This document shows positions 15,964 through 25,297 of a stretch of 64,000 nt of DNA, piece by piece. The DNA lies in the NCBI RefSeq assembly GCF_013697085.1, contig NZ_JACEFT010000004.1:165497-229496 (forward strand). The letters run 5' to 3'. This DNA is from Billgrantia kenyensis. Lineage in GTDB: Bacteria; Pseudomonadota; Gammaproteobacteria; Pseudomonadales; Halomonadaceae. The position numbers and the translations under genes were made by a program. The notes beneath the pieces were generated by a model, which did no database searches, was not told the origin of the DNA, and was given only the letters and a program-made list of their open reading frames with translations. Within the stretch, counting starts at the first letter, position 1; each line of letters begins with the position of its first letter.

Positions 15964-17718
15964 ATGAATCCCAAGCGCTACCTACCGATACTGCAGTGGT
16001 TGCCTGGCTACAGCCGGGCCACCATGGGCAGCGACCTGCTGGCAGCGGTCATCGTGACCATCATGCTGATCCCGCAGTCGCTGGCCTATGCCATGCTGGC
16101 GGGATTGCCGCCCGAGGTGGGGCTCTACGCCAGTATCGCGCCGCTGGTGGTCTATGCCGTGTTCGGCACCAGCCGGACCCTGGCAGTCGGGCCGGTGGCG
16201 GTAGTTTCGCTGATGACGGCGGCGGCGGTGGGGCAGGTCGCCCCCCAGGGATCGCCGGAATATCTCGGTGCGGCGCTGGTTCTGGCGCTGATGTCGGGAC
16301 TGATCCTGACCCTGATGGGGGTGGCACGGCTGGGCTTTCTGGCCAACTTCCTCAGTCACCCGGTCATCTCGGGTTTCATCACCGCCTCGGGGCTGATCAT
16401 TGCCGCCAGCCAGCTCAAGCATGTCCTGGGTGTGGAAGCCAGCGGTCACAATCTGCTGGAGCTGCTGGGCAGCCTCGGCGGCAGCCTGGGGGGAGTGAAC
16501 GGGCCTACCTTGATCATCGGCTTCTCCGTCCTGGCTTCGCTCTACAGCGCCCGCCGCTGGCTCAATCCCTGCCTGCGAAAGCTGGGCGTACCCGCACGAC
16601 CGGCAGATATGCTGACCAAGGCGGCGCCCATCCTTGCCGTGGCGGTGACCACCCTGGTCACCTGGAGGCTGGGTCTGGATGCCCAGGGCGTGGCCGTGGT
16701 GGGAGAGGTGCCGGCGGGTCTGCCGCCCCTGACCCTGCCGGGGTTCGATAGCGGCCTGTGGAGCCAGCTGTTCGTGGCAGCCCTGCTGATCAGCATCGTC
16801 GGCTTCGTCGAGTCGGTCTCGGTGGGCCAGACTCTCGCCGCCAAACGCCGGCAGCGGATCGACCCGGACCAGGAGCTGGTGGGGCTGGGCACCTCCAACA
16901 TTGCCGCGTCGTTCACCGGCGGCATGCCGGTCACCGGCGGCTTCGCCCGCTCGGTGGTCAACTTCGATGCCGGCGCCGAGACTCCCGCAGCCGGGGCCTT
17001 CACGGCGGTGGGTATTGCCGTGGCGGCACTGCTGTTGACCCCGCTGATCGCCTACCTGCCGATCGCCACCCTGGCAGCCACCATCATCGTGGCAGTGCTG
17101 TCGCTGGTGGACTTCGGCGCCATCCGCCGGACCTGGGACTACTCCCGCTGTGATGCCATGGCCATGCTCGTCACCATCGGCGTGACGCTCGCCATCGGAA
17201 TCGAGACCGGCATCCTGGCCGGGGTGGGACTTTCACTGGCCTTGCATCTCTACAACACTAGCCGCCCCCACAGCGCCGTGGTCGGTCGCGTGCCCGGGAC
17301 CGAGCACTTCCGCAACGTCAAGCGCCACGCAGTGGAAACCGATCCACAGCTGGCCATCCTGCGGGTCGACGAGAGTCTTTACTTCGCCAATTCGCGCTAT
17401 CTCGAGGATACCGTCATGGATCTGGCGCTTCGCCAGCCCGGGCTATGTCACGTCGTACTGGCCTGTCAGGCAGTGAACGTCATCGATGCCTCGGCGCTGG
17501 AAAGCCTGGAGGTGATCAATGCCCGACTGCGCGATGCCCAGGTCAAGCTGCATTTGGCGGAGGTCAAGGGGCCGGTGATGGACCGGTTGAGGAATACCCA
17601 ATTCTGCCGCGAGCTGACCGGGGAGGTGTTCCTGAGCACCTTTGATGCCTGGCGCTCGCTGCGTGGCGAGTCTGCCACACCGGGCCGAGCCTGCGGTGCA
17701 GCGGAGCCGATGGTGTAG
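15964..17718 (+). CDS. SulP family inorganic anion transporter with STAS domain
   Basis: The 584-residue product has the SulP signature AAVIVTIMLIPQSLAYAMLAGLPPEVGLYASI near the N-terminus, ten or more membrane helices, and a cytoplasmic STAS domain (about residues 440-550, with VNVIDASALESLEVIN). SulP proteins carry sulfate, bicarbonate or other oxyanions. Position in a persulfide-oxidation operon suggests movement of sulfate or sulfite made from sulfide. It starts four bases after the DUF442 stop, without a strong ribosome binding site of its own, consistent with coupling. Confidence 0.92.
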   Translation: MNPKRYLPILQWLPGYSRATMGSDLLAAVIVTIMLIPQSLAYAMLAGLPPEVGLYASIAPLVVYAVFGTSRTLAVGPVAVVSLMTAAAVGQVAPQGSPEYLGAALVLALMSGLILTLMGVARLGFLANFLSHPVISGFITASGLIIAASQLKHVLGVEASGHNLLELLGSLGGSLGGVNGPTLIIGFSVLASLYSARRWLNPCLRKLGVPARPADMLTKAAPILAVAVTTLVTWRLGLDAQGVAVVGEVPAGLPPLTLPGFDSGLWSQLFVAALLISIVGFVESVSVGQTLAAKRRQRIDPDQELVGLGTSNIAASFTGGMPVTGGFARSVVNFDAGAETPAAGAFTAVGIAVAALLLTPLIAYLPIATLAATIIVAVLSLVDFGAIRRTWDYSRCDAMAMLVTIGVTLAIGIETGILAGVGLSLALHLYNTSRPHSAVVGRVPGTEHFRNVKRHAVETDPQLAILRVDESLYFANSRYLEDTVMDLALRQPGLCHVVLACQAVNVIDASALESLEVINARLRDAQVKLHLAEVKGPVMDRLRNTQFCRELTGEVFLSTFDAWRSLRGESATPGRACGAAEPMV

Positions 17719-17763
17719 GCACGACCTTTCTTGACGTTCAACACTGTAAGAAGGAGTGAAGAA

Positions 17764-18225
17764 GTGGACTGGATCGCGAGCCTTCAGGGGCTGATAGGGG
17801 GTGTGTTCATCGGCCTGTCGGCCGTCTGGTTGATGGCCACGCTGGGGCGCATTGCCGGCATCAGCGGGATCGTTGGTAGCCTCGTCACCACGCTGCCCAA
17901 GGGCGACAGCGGCTGGCGCGTGGCCTTCGTGCTGGGTCTGGTCAGCGGTCCCCTGTTGCTCATGCTGCTGGGAGGCGGGCTTGGCAACGTCGCCGGTGCC
18001 CCCGGTGAGGTGGTCGGTCAGCCGGCTGGCGGCGTGGGCCTGATGCTGGTGGCCGGCCTGCTGGTGGGGCTGGGAACCGGCCTGGGCAGTGGCTGCACCA
18101 GTGGCCATGGCGTCTGCGGCCTGGCGCGCTTGTCACCGCGCTCGATGGTGGCGACGATGACCTTCCTGGCCTGTGCCATCGTCACCGTCTATATCGCACG
18201 GCACGTGCTGGGAGGTGGCGCATGA
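17764..18225 (+). CDS. YeeE/YedE family transporter, first half (PmpA-like)
   Basis: The 153-residue product has about four membrane segments and the YeeE/YedE signature [24 protein letters not shown] near residue 110-135, whose cysteines line the sulfur-conducting path. The family takes up thiosulfate (TsuA) or related sulfur compounds. The start is a GTG at 17764 with AAGGAG seven bases upstream. It overlaps the second half by four bases. The two half-size proteins probably assemble into one transporter, like the PmpA/PmpB pairs known in other proteobacteria. Confidence 0.88.
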   Translation: MDWIASLQGLIGGVFIGLSAVWLMATLGRIAGISGIVGSLVTTLPKGDSGWRVAFVLGLVSGPLLLMLLGGGLGNVAGAPGEVVGQPAGGVGLMLVAGLLVGLGTGLGSGCTSGHGVCGLARLSPRSMVATMTFLACAIVTVYIARHVLGGGA

Positions 18226-18635
18226 AATCCGTCATGGGTTATATCGCCGGGCTGCTGTTCGGCCTGGGCCTGGCACTCGCCGGCATGACCGACCCGGCCC
18301 GGGTGCTCGGCTTCCTGGATATCTTCGGCGCCTGGGACCCGACGCTGATGTTCGTCCTCGGCGGGGCGGTGGTGACGACTTTCATCGGCTACCGGCTGGT
18401 CTTTCGCCGCGAGCGGCCGATGCTGGGGGAGACCTTTCAGCTGCCCACGCGCCAGGACCTGGACGTCCGGCTGATTGGCGGGTCGGCCCTGTTCGGCATC
18501 GGCTGGGGGCTTTCCGGCTACTGTCCCGGGCCCGCGGTGGCATCCATTGCCGGGCTCACCGCGCCGCTGTTCGCCATGCTGATCGCCATGGTGGCGGGCT
18601 GGTTCCTGGCCCGGGCGATCCCCGCTCGCGACTGA
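18222..18635 (+). CDS. YeeE/YedE family transporter, second half (PmpB-like, DUF6691)
   Basis: The 137-residue product starts with GYIAGLLFGLGLALAGMTDPARVLGF and contains GWGLSGYCPGPAVASIAG, the second YeeE/YedE cysteine motif. It has about four membrane helices. It overlaps the upstream half by ATGA and ends the sulfur island before a strong terminator. As a pair with the upstream gene it is expected to carry thiosulfate or another sulfur species across the inner membrane. Confidence 0.88.
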   Translation: MKSVMGYIAGLLFGLGLALAGMTDPARVLGFLDIFGAWDPTLMFVLGGAVVTTFIGYRLVFRRERPMLGETFQLPTRQDLDVRLIGGSALFGIGWGLSGYCPGPAVASIAGLTAPLFAMLIAMVAGWFLARAIPARD

Positions 18636-18658
18636 GGGGGGCTCGACAACCCTGCCCT

Positions 18659-18697
18659 GCGTCCCCATCGGCTCGGCCGATGGGGACGCTTATCGTT
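18659..18697 (+). terminator. Rho-independent terminator ending the sulfur island
   Basis: A perfect 14-bp stem (GCGTCCCCATCGGC with its complement) around a 3-base loop, followed by TTATCGTT. It starts 23 bases after the second YeeE/YedE gene. Confidence 0.85.
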
Positions 18698-18781
18698 GCT
18701 CTCTCGGCCTGGCTTTCTCCTGTCGTTAACCTCCGCTTAATCTGCACATGACACGATGCGCCACAAGAAGAGGAACCCTTC

Positions 18782-19477
18782 ATGCACGTTCTGCTCATCG
18801 AGGATGATGCGCTGGTGGCCTCAGGCATTCTGGCCGGGCTGAGCGCACACGATTTCGTTGCCGACCATGTGGAAACCATGGCAGAGGCGCGTATGGCCCT
18901 CGAGGCGGTGGCCAGCGACGTGGTCATCCTCGATCGTGGCCTGCCTGATGGCGATGGACTCGAGTTGCTGGAGGAGTGGCGCAGAGCCGGGGTCACCACC
19001 CCGGTACTGGTACTGACTGCGCGCGACAGTGTTCAGGATCGCGTCATGGGACTTCAAGGTGGAGCGGACGACTATCTGGTCAAGCCCTTCGACCTGGACG
19101 AGCTGGTGGCACGGTTGCATGCCTTGCTGCGCCGGGCCGTAGGGCGATCCCGCTCGGTGATGGAGCACGGTGCGCTGTGCCTCGACCCGGTTGCGCGCGA
19201 GGTGAGCGTGGCCGATCAGCCGGTGGCGCTGTCGCGACGAGAGCTGGTGCTGCTGGAAACCTTCCTGCGGTCGCCTCGCAGCGTGCTTACCGCCGACCAG
19301 CTCAAGGACAGCCTCTACGGCATGAACGAAGACGTGGAAAGCAATGCGCTCAACGTGCATATCCATCACTTGCGGCGCAAGCTCGGCATCCGGGTGATCG
19401 AGACCGTACGCGGGCTGGGATATCGCCTGGGCAAGCCTTCGGCGGTGGAAGCGCCGCCCGGGAGAGCGGGGCGATGA
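18782..19477 (+). CDS. OmpR/PhoB family response regulator
   Basis: The 231-residue product has a receiver domain (residues 1-115; phospho-acceptor Asp 51 in VVILDRGLPDGDGLELL, Lys in YLVKPFDLDEL) and an OmpR-type winged helix (about 128-220, NVHIHHLRRKLG and ETVRGLGYRL). It resembles QseB/PmrA-type regulators. It overlaps its kinase gene by four bases. The dsbG and tlpA genes lie just beyond the kinase on the opposite strand and are candidate targets. Confidence 0.95.
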   Translation: MHVLLIEDDALVASGILAGLSAHDFVADHVETMAEARMALEAVASDVVILDRGLPDGDGLELLEEWRRAGVTTPVLVLTARDSVQDRVMGLQGGADDYLVKPFDLDELVARLHALLRRAVGRSRSVMEHGALCLDPVAREVSVADQPVALSRRELVLLETFLRSPRSVLTADQLKDSLYGMNEDVESNALNVHIHHLRRKLGIRVIETVRGLGYRLGKPSAVEAPPGRAGR

Positions 19478-20793
19478 GCCTGCGTACGCGCCTGTTGCTG
19501 ACCTTGGGCTTGACCCTGGCATTGCTGTGGGGGCTGGCTGCGACCTGGTTGATGCGTGACCTCGAAGAGCAGTTCGTGGCCACCCTCGATCAGCGCCTGG
19601 CCCAGTCGGCACGCATGGTGGCAGGGCTGATGGCTCAGCTTCCCGAGGAGGTGTGGCTGACGGCGGATCGGGCCGCCTTGTCGATTCCACCCATCGAAGG
19701 GCTCGCCTGCCAGGTGCATTCGCCCAGCGGAGAGGTCATGGCCCGCACCCATACCGACCTGGAGTCGATCCTGGCGCCGGGGGAGCGCGGGCATAGCTTC
19801 CGTGAAGAGGGGGGCGTCACCTGGCGGGTGTTCACCTACGAGCGTGGCGGACTGACCATTACCACCGCGGACCGAATGGATGAGCGCAACCAGTTGTTGA
19901 GTGAGGTCTTCAAGGTGGCGGTGGTGCCTTTTGCCGTGGCTCTGGTGGGCAGCATGGTCGCACTGTGGCTGGGAGTGGTGCGTGGCCTGGCGCCGTTGTC
20001 CCGGCTGCGACAGTCGCTGGCGAAGCGTCACCCTGAAGCCCTGGGGCCGGTAGCCACTCACGGGGTACCGGTGGAGCTCAAGCCGCTGATCAAGACGCTC
20101 AATGGCCTGTTGGAACGTGTTCAGCAGGCCATGGTGCGCGAGCAGCGCTTCACCAACGATGCCGCTCATGAGCTAAAGACGCCGCTCACTGCCATCAAGA
20201 CCCATCTCCAGGTAGCCGGTCGTGTAGAGGGACAGGCTGCCCGCCAGTCACTGGCCCACGCCGAGGAGGGCGTCGGCAGGCTGACGCGAATTCTCGATCA
20301 GCTGCTGATGCTCGCCCGGGTCGAGGGTCAGGCCCGGTTCGATGATGGCGAGTGCAGCCGAATTGCCGATGTGGTGGAGCTGGCGCTTCGCGATAATGGC
20401 ATGACGGTGTCGCGGTTCGAGCTACCCGCAGTGTGGCCCGAAGGACGGCTAGGCCTGCCTCGCGAGCTGGCAATCACCGCATTGCGCAATCTGGTTGACA
20501 ACGCCCTGCTGCATGGCGGCGATGCGGGGCCGGTGGTCCTTGACGCCGAGCGGGTTGAAGGAGGATCGGCTGTCACCTTCCGGGTCCGCGACCACGGGAC
20601 GGGGGTCGAGGCCAAGCTGCTGGGGCAGCTGACCGAGCGCTTCTGGCGCACCAGCAAGCAGCAGGGGAGCGGCCTGGGGCTCGCCATCGTCAACGCGATC
20701 GCAGAGCGCTTCGGCGGGCAGCTCGATTTCACTCGCCCGCAGGGAGGCGGACTCGAGGCCCGCCTTACCTTGCCGCTGCAGCCGGAGCCCTGA
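19474..20793 (+). CDS. Sensor histidine kinase (QseC/PmrB-like)
   Basis: The 439-residue product has a first membrane helix at about residues 7-28, a periplasmic sensor of roughly 120 residues, a second helix at about 148-170, a HAMP-like linker, a HisKA domain with the phosphorylated His in FTNDAAHELKTPLTAIKTHL, and a HATPase domain (NLVDNALLHGG, then RDHGTGVEAKLL and GSGLGLAIVNAI). The ATG at 19474 overlaps the regulator gene. The ligand is unknown; its neighbours suggest envelope redox or metal stress. Confidence 0.94.
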   Translation: MSLRTRLLLTLGLTLALLWGLAATWLMRDLEEQFVATLDQRLAQSARMVAGLMAQLPEEVWLTADRAALSIPPIEGLACQVHSPSGEVMARTHTDLESILAPGERGHSFREEGGVTWRVFTYERGGLTITTADRMDERNQLLSEVFKVAVVPFAVALVGSMVALWLGVVRGLAPLSRLRQSLAKRHPEALGPVATHGVPVELKPLIKTLNGLLERVQQAMVREQRFTNDAAHELKTPLTAIKTHLQVAGRVEGQAARQSLAHAEEGVGRLTRILDQLLMLARVEGQARFDDGECSRIADVVELALRDNGMTVSRFELPAVWPEGRLGLPRELAITALRNLVDNALLHGGDAGPVVLDAERVEGGSAVTFRVRDHGTGVEAKLLGQLTERFWRTSKQQGSGLGLAIVNAIAERFGGQLDFTRPQGGGLEARLTLPLQPEP

Positions 20794-20802
20794 GCTCGCG
20801 GC

Positions 20803-21558
20803 TCAGGGCTGTTCTCCCCCCATCATTTCCACCAGGCGCGCCTCTTCCGGCATGCCGTCCGCACGCTGTAGCCGTCCCTCGTGGCGGTAGATCGTGGTCG
20901 GCGTGGCATACAGCCCCAGTTCATCGAACAATCCGTTGTTGCGATAGATCTGGTCCTCGATATCCCGGGGCTGCGGGGCCGCCGCGACGGAATTGCCCTG
21001 GCTGTGGTCGTGCAGGGCGGCCTCCGGGTCATCGGCGCCCAGCAGGGAAGCGGCCTTCGCCGGGCTGCTCTGCTGCAGGATCCCCACCATGATATGGCGC
21101 AGCTGGACCTGCCCGGCCTCGATCCACGGGCGGGCCTGCTTCCAGAACTGGTGGCAGTAGGGGCAGTTGGGGTCGGTGAAGGTATACAGCACCAAGGGGG
21201 CGTCCGGCTGGCCGTCCTGGATCCAGTAGCTGGCTTCCAGCTTCTGCCAGACTTCCTCTTCCTGTGGTGCTCTGACGAGTTCATCGAGAGGCGCCTCGGA
21301 GAGGTCGTTGCCTTCGGCATCGATCATGGTGCCGACGATGGCATGTTGACCATCGCCAGTCACGAAGACGGTCATCTCGCGGCCCTGGTGGCTGGCGGCG
21401 AAGCCGGAAAGGCCGCTTGGGGCCTCGAACTCACCGTGTATTTCCAAACCTTCTGCACTCAAGGCGCGGATGGGGGCTGGCCAGTCGTCGGCAAGCGCCA
21501 TGGGGGCGCCGGCGAGGACAGTCAGTCCGGTGGCAAGCACGCAATATCGAAAAGCCAT
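20803..21558 (-). CDS. dsbG: Thiol:disulfide interchange protein DsbG-like
   Basis: The 251-residue product has a signal peptide (about residues 1-23, ending PMALAD), a short dimerisation region, and a thioredoxin-fold domain with the CPYC motif in FTDPNCPYCHQFW and a cis-Pro in YATPTTIYR. CPYC matches E. coli DsbG, whereas DsbC has CGYC. It isomerises disulfides or protects single cysteines from sulfenylation in the periplasm. It lies 68 bases downstream of tlpA on the same strand and is convergent with the kinase gene. Confidence 0.9.
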   Translation of the reverse strand: MAFRYCVLATGLTVLAGAPMALADDWPAPIRALSAEGLEIHGEFEAPSGLSGFAASHQGREMTVFVTGDGQHAIVGTMIDAEGNDLSEAPLDELVRAPQEEEVWQKLEASYWIQDGQPDAPLVLYTFTDPNCPYCHQFWKQARPWIEAGQVQLRHIMVGILQQSSPAKAASLLGADDPEAALHDHSQGNSVAAAPQPRDIEDQIYRNNGLFDELGLYATPTTIYRHEGRLQRADGMPEEARLVEMMGGEQP

Positions 21559-21626
21559 GTGGGTTTCCTTGATGTCGATGTGACGCTATGGACCCCGGGA
21601 GTCCGTTGGATGACAGGGGGCTGAAT

Positions 21627-22448
21627 TCAGCGCAGGCGCTCGATGCCGCTCAGCAGGGTGGCCCGAGACAGTTCGCCGAAATGCGTGCTTCTCAGTTGAC
21701 CGTCTGCATCGTAGAACAGCGTCGTCGGCATGGCCATGGAGCCGGTGACTTCGCCAAGCGAGTTGCGGGCATCGAGCAGGATGTTGTCGAGCTCAAGGGT
21801 GTGTTCGGCAAGAAAGCGTTCCACGTGACGGGCATCTTCCCCCTGGTTGACGAAGACAAAGGTAATGTCGTCCGCTTCCTGCTGCATCTGCTCGAAGACC
21901 GGCATCTCGCGAATACAGGGCGGGCACCAGGTAGCCCAGAGATTGACTACCAGCGGCTGGCCCTCCGCGGCCGCAAGCGAAGGCAGGTCGGCCGGGCTGC
22001 CATCCAGGGCGACCAGTGCGGTATCCGGCAGGGGGCGCGCAGTGGATTCCATCAGCAGCAAGGGGCCGGCAAGCAGCCCCCAGGTAATGGCGCCCGTGGT
22101 CAACGCGCCGGCAAGGGCGACCCTTTGTGCCGGGTGCCGCCACATCAGCCAGAGGGCGTAGGCCAGGCCAACCACCAGGCCTCCCAGGGGGTCGAATCCA
22201 CCGTCACGGATGTCCAGTATCGACAGTATCCCGTCGTAGCTGCCCCAATAGCGGATCACGAACAGGGTGCGGGCACCGGCCAGTCCGAGAAGCAGCAGTG
22301 TAAACAGTGTGTCGGCGACAGGGGTGCGATAGCGCCGCCCCAGCAGCGCTCCGGCAAGCAGGGCCATGAAGAAGGCCAGTACGATCAGCAGTTGGCCGAT
22401 GGAGATTCCCACGGGGCCAAGGGCAAGGCTCTGCTGCAAGGCATGCAT
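21627..22448 (-). CDS. TlpA-type thioredoxin fused to an Lgt-like membrane domain
   Basis: The 273-residue product has an N-terminal membrane part of about four helices (residues 8-125) that recalls prolipoprotein diacylglyceryl transferase (GISIGQLLIVL, then GARTLFVI and GGFDPLGGLVVGLAYALWL), followed by a TlpA-type thioredoxin domain (about 140-270) with the redox motif ATWCPPCIREMP and cis-Pro in AMPTTLFYD. The ATG at 22448 has AGGAGGA nine bases upstream and is preferred over a GTG at 22478. The thioredoxin domain faces the periplasm and could keep DsbG reduced. Whether the membrane part transfers electrons or only anchors is not shown. Confidence 0.85.
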   Translation of the reverse strand: MHALQQSLALGPVGISIGQLLIVLAFFMALLAGALLGRRYRTPVADTLFTLLLLGLAGARTLFVIRYWGSYDGILSILDIRDGGFDPLGGLVVGLAYALWLMWRHPAQRVALAGALTTGAITWGLLAGPLLLMESTARPLPDTALVALDGSPADLPSLAAAEGQPLVVNLWATWCPPCIREMPVFEQMQQEADDITFVFVNQGEDARHVERFLAEHTLELDNILLDARNSLGEVTGSMAMPTTLFYDADGQLRSTHFGELSRATLLSGIERLR

Positions 22449-22633
22449 AGGGTGCTGTCCTCCTGAAGCGAAGCTCACGGTAAAGGCGACTCGCCAGCGT
22501 GACAGGCCTGGATTAATTCCCGGTTAACTCAAGCTGTGTCGCTATGACGCAGCCTGCCACACTTGCGCTACGGCATAGTATTCTCATGCAGTGCTTGCCC
22601 TGACCCTGCTCGACCTTATAACAAGGAGCCTCC

Positions 22634-23194
<561 letters not shown>

Positions 23195-23212
23195 CGCCGA
23201 GAGGGTCGTGCG

Positions 23213-23232
23213 GGGCCAGCCTCGGCTGGCCC
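23213..23232 (+). terminator. Hairpin after the copper chaperone gene
   Basis: GGGCCAGC and GCTGGCCC form a perfect 8-bp stem with a CTCG loop, 18 bases after the stop. No T-run follows, so termination may be partial. Confidence 0.5.
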
Positions 23233-23339
23233 GCGCTGGGCGGTGAGCGGTCGAGCGGGTACAATGCCGGGTCAAACACGCTTATTCGCGACCCAAGCGC
23301 GACGTTCGCGTCGCCCCGCTCCACGTTCGGATCGACACC

Positions 23340-23822
23340 ATGCATTGCCCTTTCTGTGGTGCCCATGACACTCGAGTGACAGACTCCCGCCTGGTGGCAG
23401 AGGGCGATCAGGTGCGCCGTCGCCGCCAGTGCACTGATTGCGGCGAGCGCTTCACCACCTACGAAACCGCTGAGCTGGTCATGCCCAGGGTGGTCAAGTC
23501 AGACGGCTCACGGGAAACTTTCGACGAACAAAAGCTGCGTGCCGGAATGCTGCGTGCCTTGGAGAAGCGTCCGGTCAGTGCCGAGTCTATCGAGGCAGCG
23601 GTCGAACAGATTCGTCACCGTCTGCGAGCCAGCGGCGAGCGTGAAATCCAGGCTCGTGATATCGGCGAAGCCGTGATGCAGGCGCTCAAGCGCCTGGATC
23701 AGGTCGCCTACATACGCTTTGCTTCGGTCTATCGTCGCTTTCAGGATATCGACGAGTTCCGCGCCGAGATCGACCGTCTTTCCCAGGAGCCCGGCTTTCC
23801 CCCCGGCTCGAACGACGACTAG
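23340..23822 (+). CDS. nrdR: Transcriptional repressor NrdR
   Basis: The 160-residue product has a zinc ribbon ([15 protein letters not shown], then [12 protein letters not shown]) and an ATP-cone domain (about residues 49-139). It represses ribonucleotide reductase genes in response to dATP/ATP. Length and sequence are standard. It begins the nrdR-ribD group 24 bases upstream of ribD, the order seen in Pseudomonas and other gammaproteobacteria. Confidence 0.97.
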   Translation: MHCPFCGAHDTRVTDSRLVAEGDQVRRRRQCTDCGERFTTYETAELVMPRVVKSDGSRETFDEQKLRAGMLRALEKRPVSAESIEAAVEQIRHRLRASGEREIQARDIGEAVMQALKRLDQVAYIRFASVYRRFQDIDEFRAEIDRLSQEPGFPPGSNDD

Positions 23823-23846
23823 CCTTTCCAGAAGCTCAGGAGCGAT

Positions 23847-24989
23847 ATGGGCAAGCCGACCGATTCCGCCTGGATGGCCCGGGCGCTGCAGCTCGCTCGC
23901 CGCGGCAATTATACGACTCACCCCAACCCCCGCGTGGGCTGCGTGCTGGTCAAGAACCGGAGAGTGGTAGGCGAGGGCTGGCATGTCCGTGCCGGTGAGC
24001 CCCACGCCGAGGTGCATGCGCTGCGCATGGCCGGAGACGCTGCCCGTCGCGCTACCGCCTATGTCACCCTCGAGCCGTGCTCGCACCAGGGGCGCACCGG
24101 CCCCTGTGCCGTGGCACTCATCGAAGCGGGGGTCAAGCGGGTGGTGGTGGCCATGCAGGACCCCAACCCCGACGTGGCCGGTCGAGGCATCGCCATGCTC
24201 CGTGAGGCGGGGGTCGACGTCGTGGTCGGCCTGCTCGAAGAGGAGGCCAAGGCCCTCAACCCGGGTTTCATCTCGCGCATGACACGCCTGCGCCCCTACG
24301 TGCGGATGAAGATGGCCATGAGTCTCGATGGGCGCACCGCCATGCAATCGGGCGAATCGCAGTGGATCACCGGCCCTCATGCCAGAGCCGAAGTGCAACG
24401 GCTACGTGCCAGCGCCAGCGCCATCATGACCGGGGTCGATTCGATCATCTTCGACAACTCACGCTTGACGGTCCGGGCCTCCCAACTGGCGCTGGACGAT
24501 GCCGAGGCCATCGCCGAGCGCCAGCCGTTGCGCGTGGTGGTCGATACCCAGCTGCGCCTGCCCCAGGCGGCGGCCTGCCTGCGTGAGCCGGGGCGTACCC
24601 TGCTGGCGACCGCCCCCGGGCATGACCCGCAGCGCCGCGCCCGCCTGGAGGCGGCAGGCGCCGAGGTGGTGGTGATCCGTGCCGGAGGGGATGGGCGCAT
24701 CGACCTGACTTCCCTGATGCGCTATCTGGTGGAACAGGAGCTGGTCAACGAACTGCTGCTCGAGACCGGGGCCACCCTGGCTGGCGCCATGCTCGATGCG
24801 GGCCTGGTGGACGAGATGCAGCTTTTCGTGGCGCCGACGCTGCTTGGCGGCGAGGCGCGCCCGCTGTTTGCCCTGCCGGGACTGACGCGCATGGCCCAGC
24901 AGCGGCCGCTGGAGATTCTCGACATACGCGCCGTGGGGCGCGACTGGCGGATCACCGCGCGACCGGAGCGCAGGCAGATTGAGGCGTAG
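23847..24989 (+). CDS. ribD: Bifunctional riboflavin deaminase/reductase RibD
   Basis: The 380-residue product has the deaminase domain with the zinc motif HAEVHAL and PCSHQGRTGPCA (about residues 53-90), and the reductase domain (about 150-370) starting MKMAMSLDGRTA. It deaminates and then reduces the pyrimidine intermediate in riboflavin synthesis. It is followed not by riboflavin synthase alpha, as in Pseudomonas, but by a 308-bp repeat-bearing gap and ribBA. Confidence 0.97.
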   Translation: MGKPTDSAWMARALQLARRGNYTTHPNPRVGCVLVKNRRVVGEGWHVRAGEPHAEVHALRMAGDAARRATAYVTLEPCSHQGRTGPCAVALIEAGVKRVVVAMQDPNPDVAGRGIAMLREAGVDVVVGLLEEEAKALNPGFISRMTRLRPYVRMKMAMSLDGRTAMQSGESQWITGPHARAEVQRLRASASAIMTGVDSIIFDNSRLTVRASQLALDDAEAIAERQPLRVVVDTQLRLPQAAACLREPGRTLLATAPGHDPQRRARLEAAGAEVVVIRAGGDGRIDLTSLMRYLVEQELVNELLLETGATLAGAMLDAGLVDEMQLFVAPTLLGGEARPLFALPGLTRMAQQRPLEILDIRAVGRDWRITARPERRQIEA

Positions 24990-25020
24990 TTTTCCGCGCA
25001 ACCGAGCGACGGGGCAGGCT

Positions 25021-25089
25021 GCTGGGGAGGTTTTTTTCCAGGGATGGAAAAAATAGCGTCCAGGGAGGGATTCACAGCGCCTCCCCAGC
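25021..25089. repeat. REP/MITE-like palindromic element between ribD and ribBA
   Basis: An outer perfect 10-bp inverted repeat (GCTGGGGAGG at 25021-25030, CCTCCCCAGC at 25080-25089) encloses an inner hairpin (TTTTTTCCA at 25032-25040, TGGAAAAAA at 25045-25053). The inner stem with T and A runs could act as a terminator in either direction. The CCAGGGAnGG words inside recall dispersed extragenic palindromes. No transposase is nearby. Confidence 0.6.
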
Positions 25090-25127
25090 GGCCTTTGCCC
25101 CGGAGGGGTAAAGTGTGAGGGGATGCC

Positions 25128-25204
25128 CCAATGTACTCGTTACTGGCGCCCGAAGCCGCGCCAATGTACTCGTTACTGGCGCCCGAAGCCGCGCCAATGT
25201 ACTC
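25128..25204. repeat. 33-bp tandem repeat between ribD and ribBA
   Basis: Two identical 33-bp units (25128-25160 and 25161-25193) and an 11-bp third start (25194-25204). The unit begins CCAATGTACTCGTTACTGGC. Being a multiple of three, it stays open in several frames, which explains short open frames with no homology signal here. The rest of the 24990-25297 gap shows no gene and no FMN riboswitch. Confidence 0.95.
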
Positions 25205-25297
25205 TGACGCCCATTCAACGTGGTGCGATCTTCGCTGCAATGTTCTGTTGCGGTGCACTATCGCCCAGGAAATCGATAGATATTCGGAGATTCGAGC

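Noticed and set aside
25128..25204. Possible CRISPR array
   Set aside because: Only two and a third direct copies, back to back with no spacers, and no cas genes.
24990..25297. FMN riboswitch before ribBA
   Set aside because: The conserved FMN aptamer words are not present; the gap holds only the palindrome and the tandem repeat.
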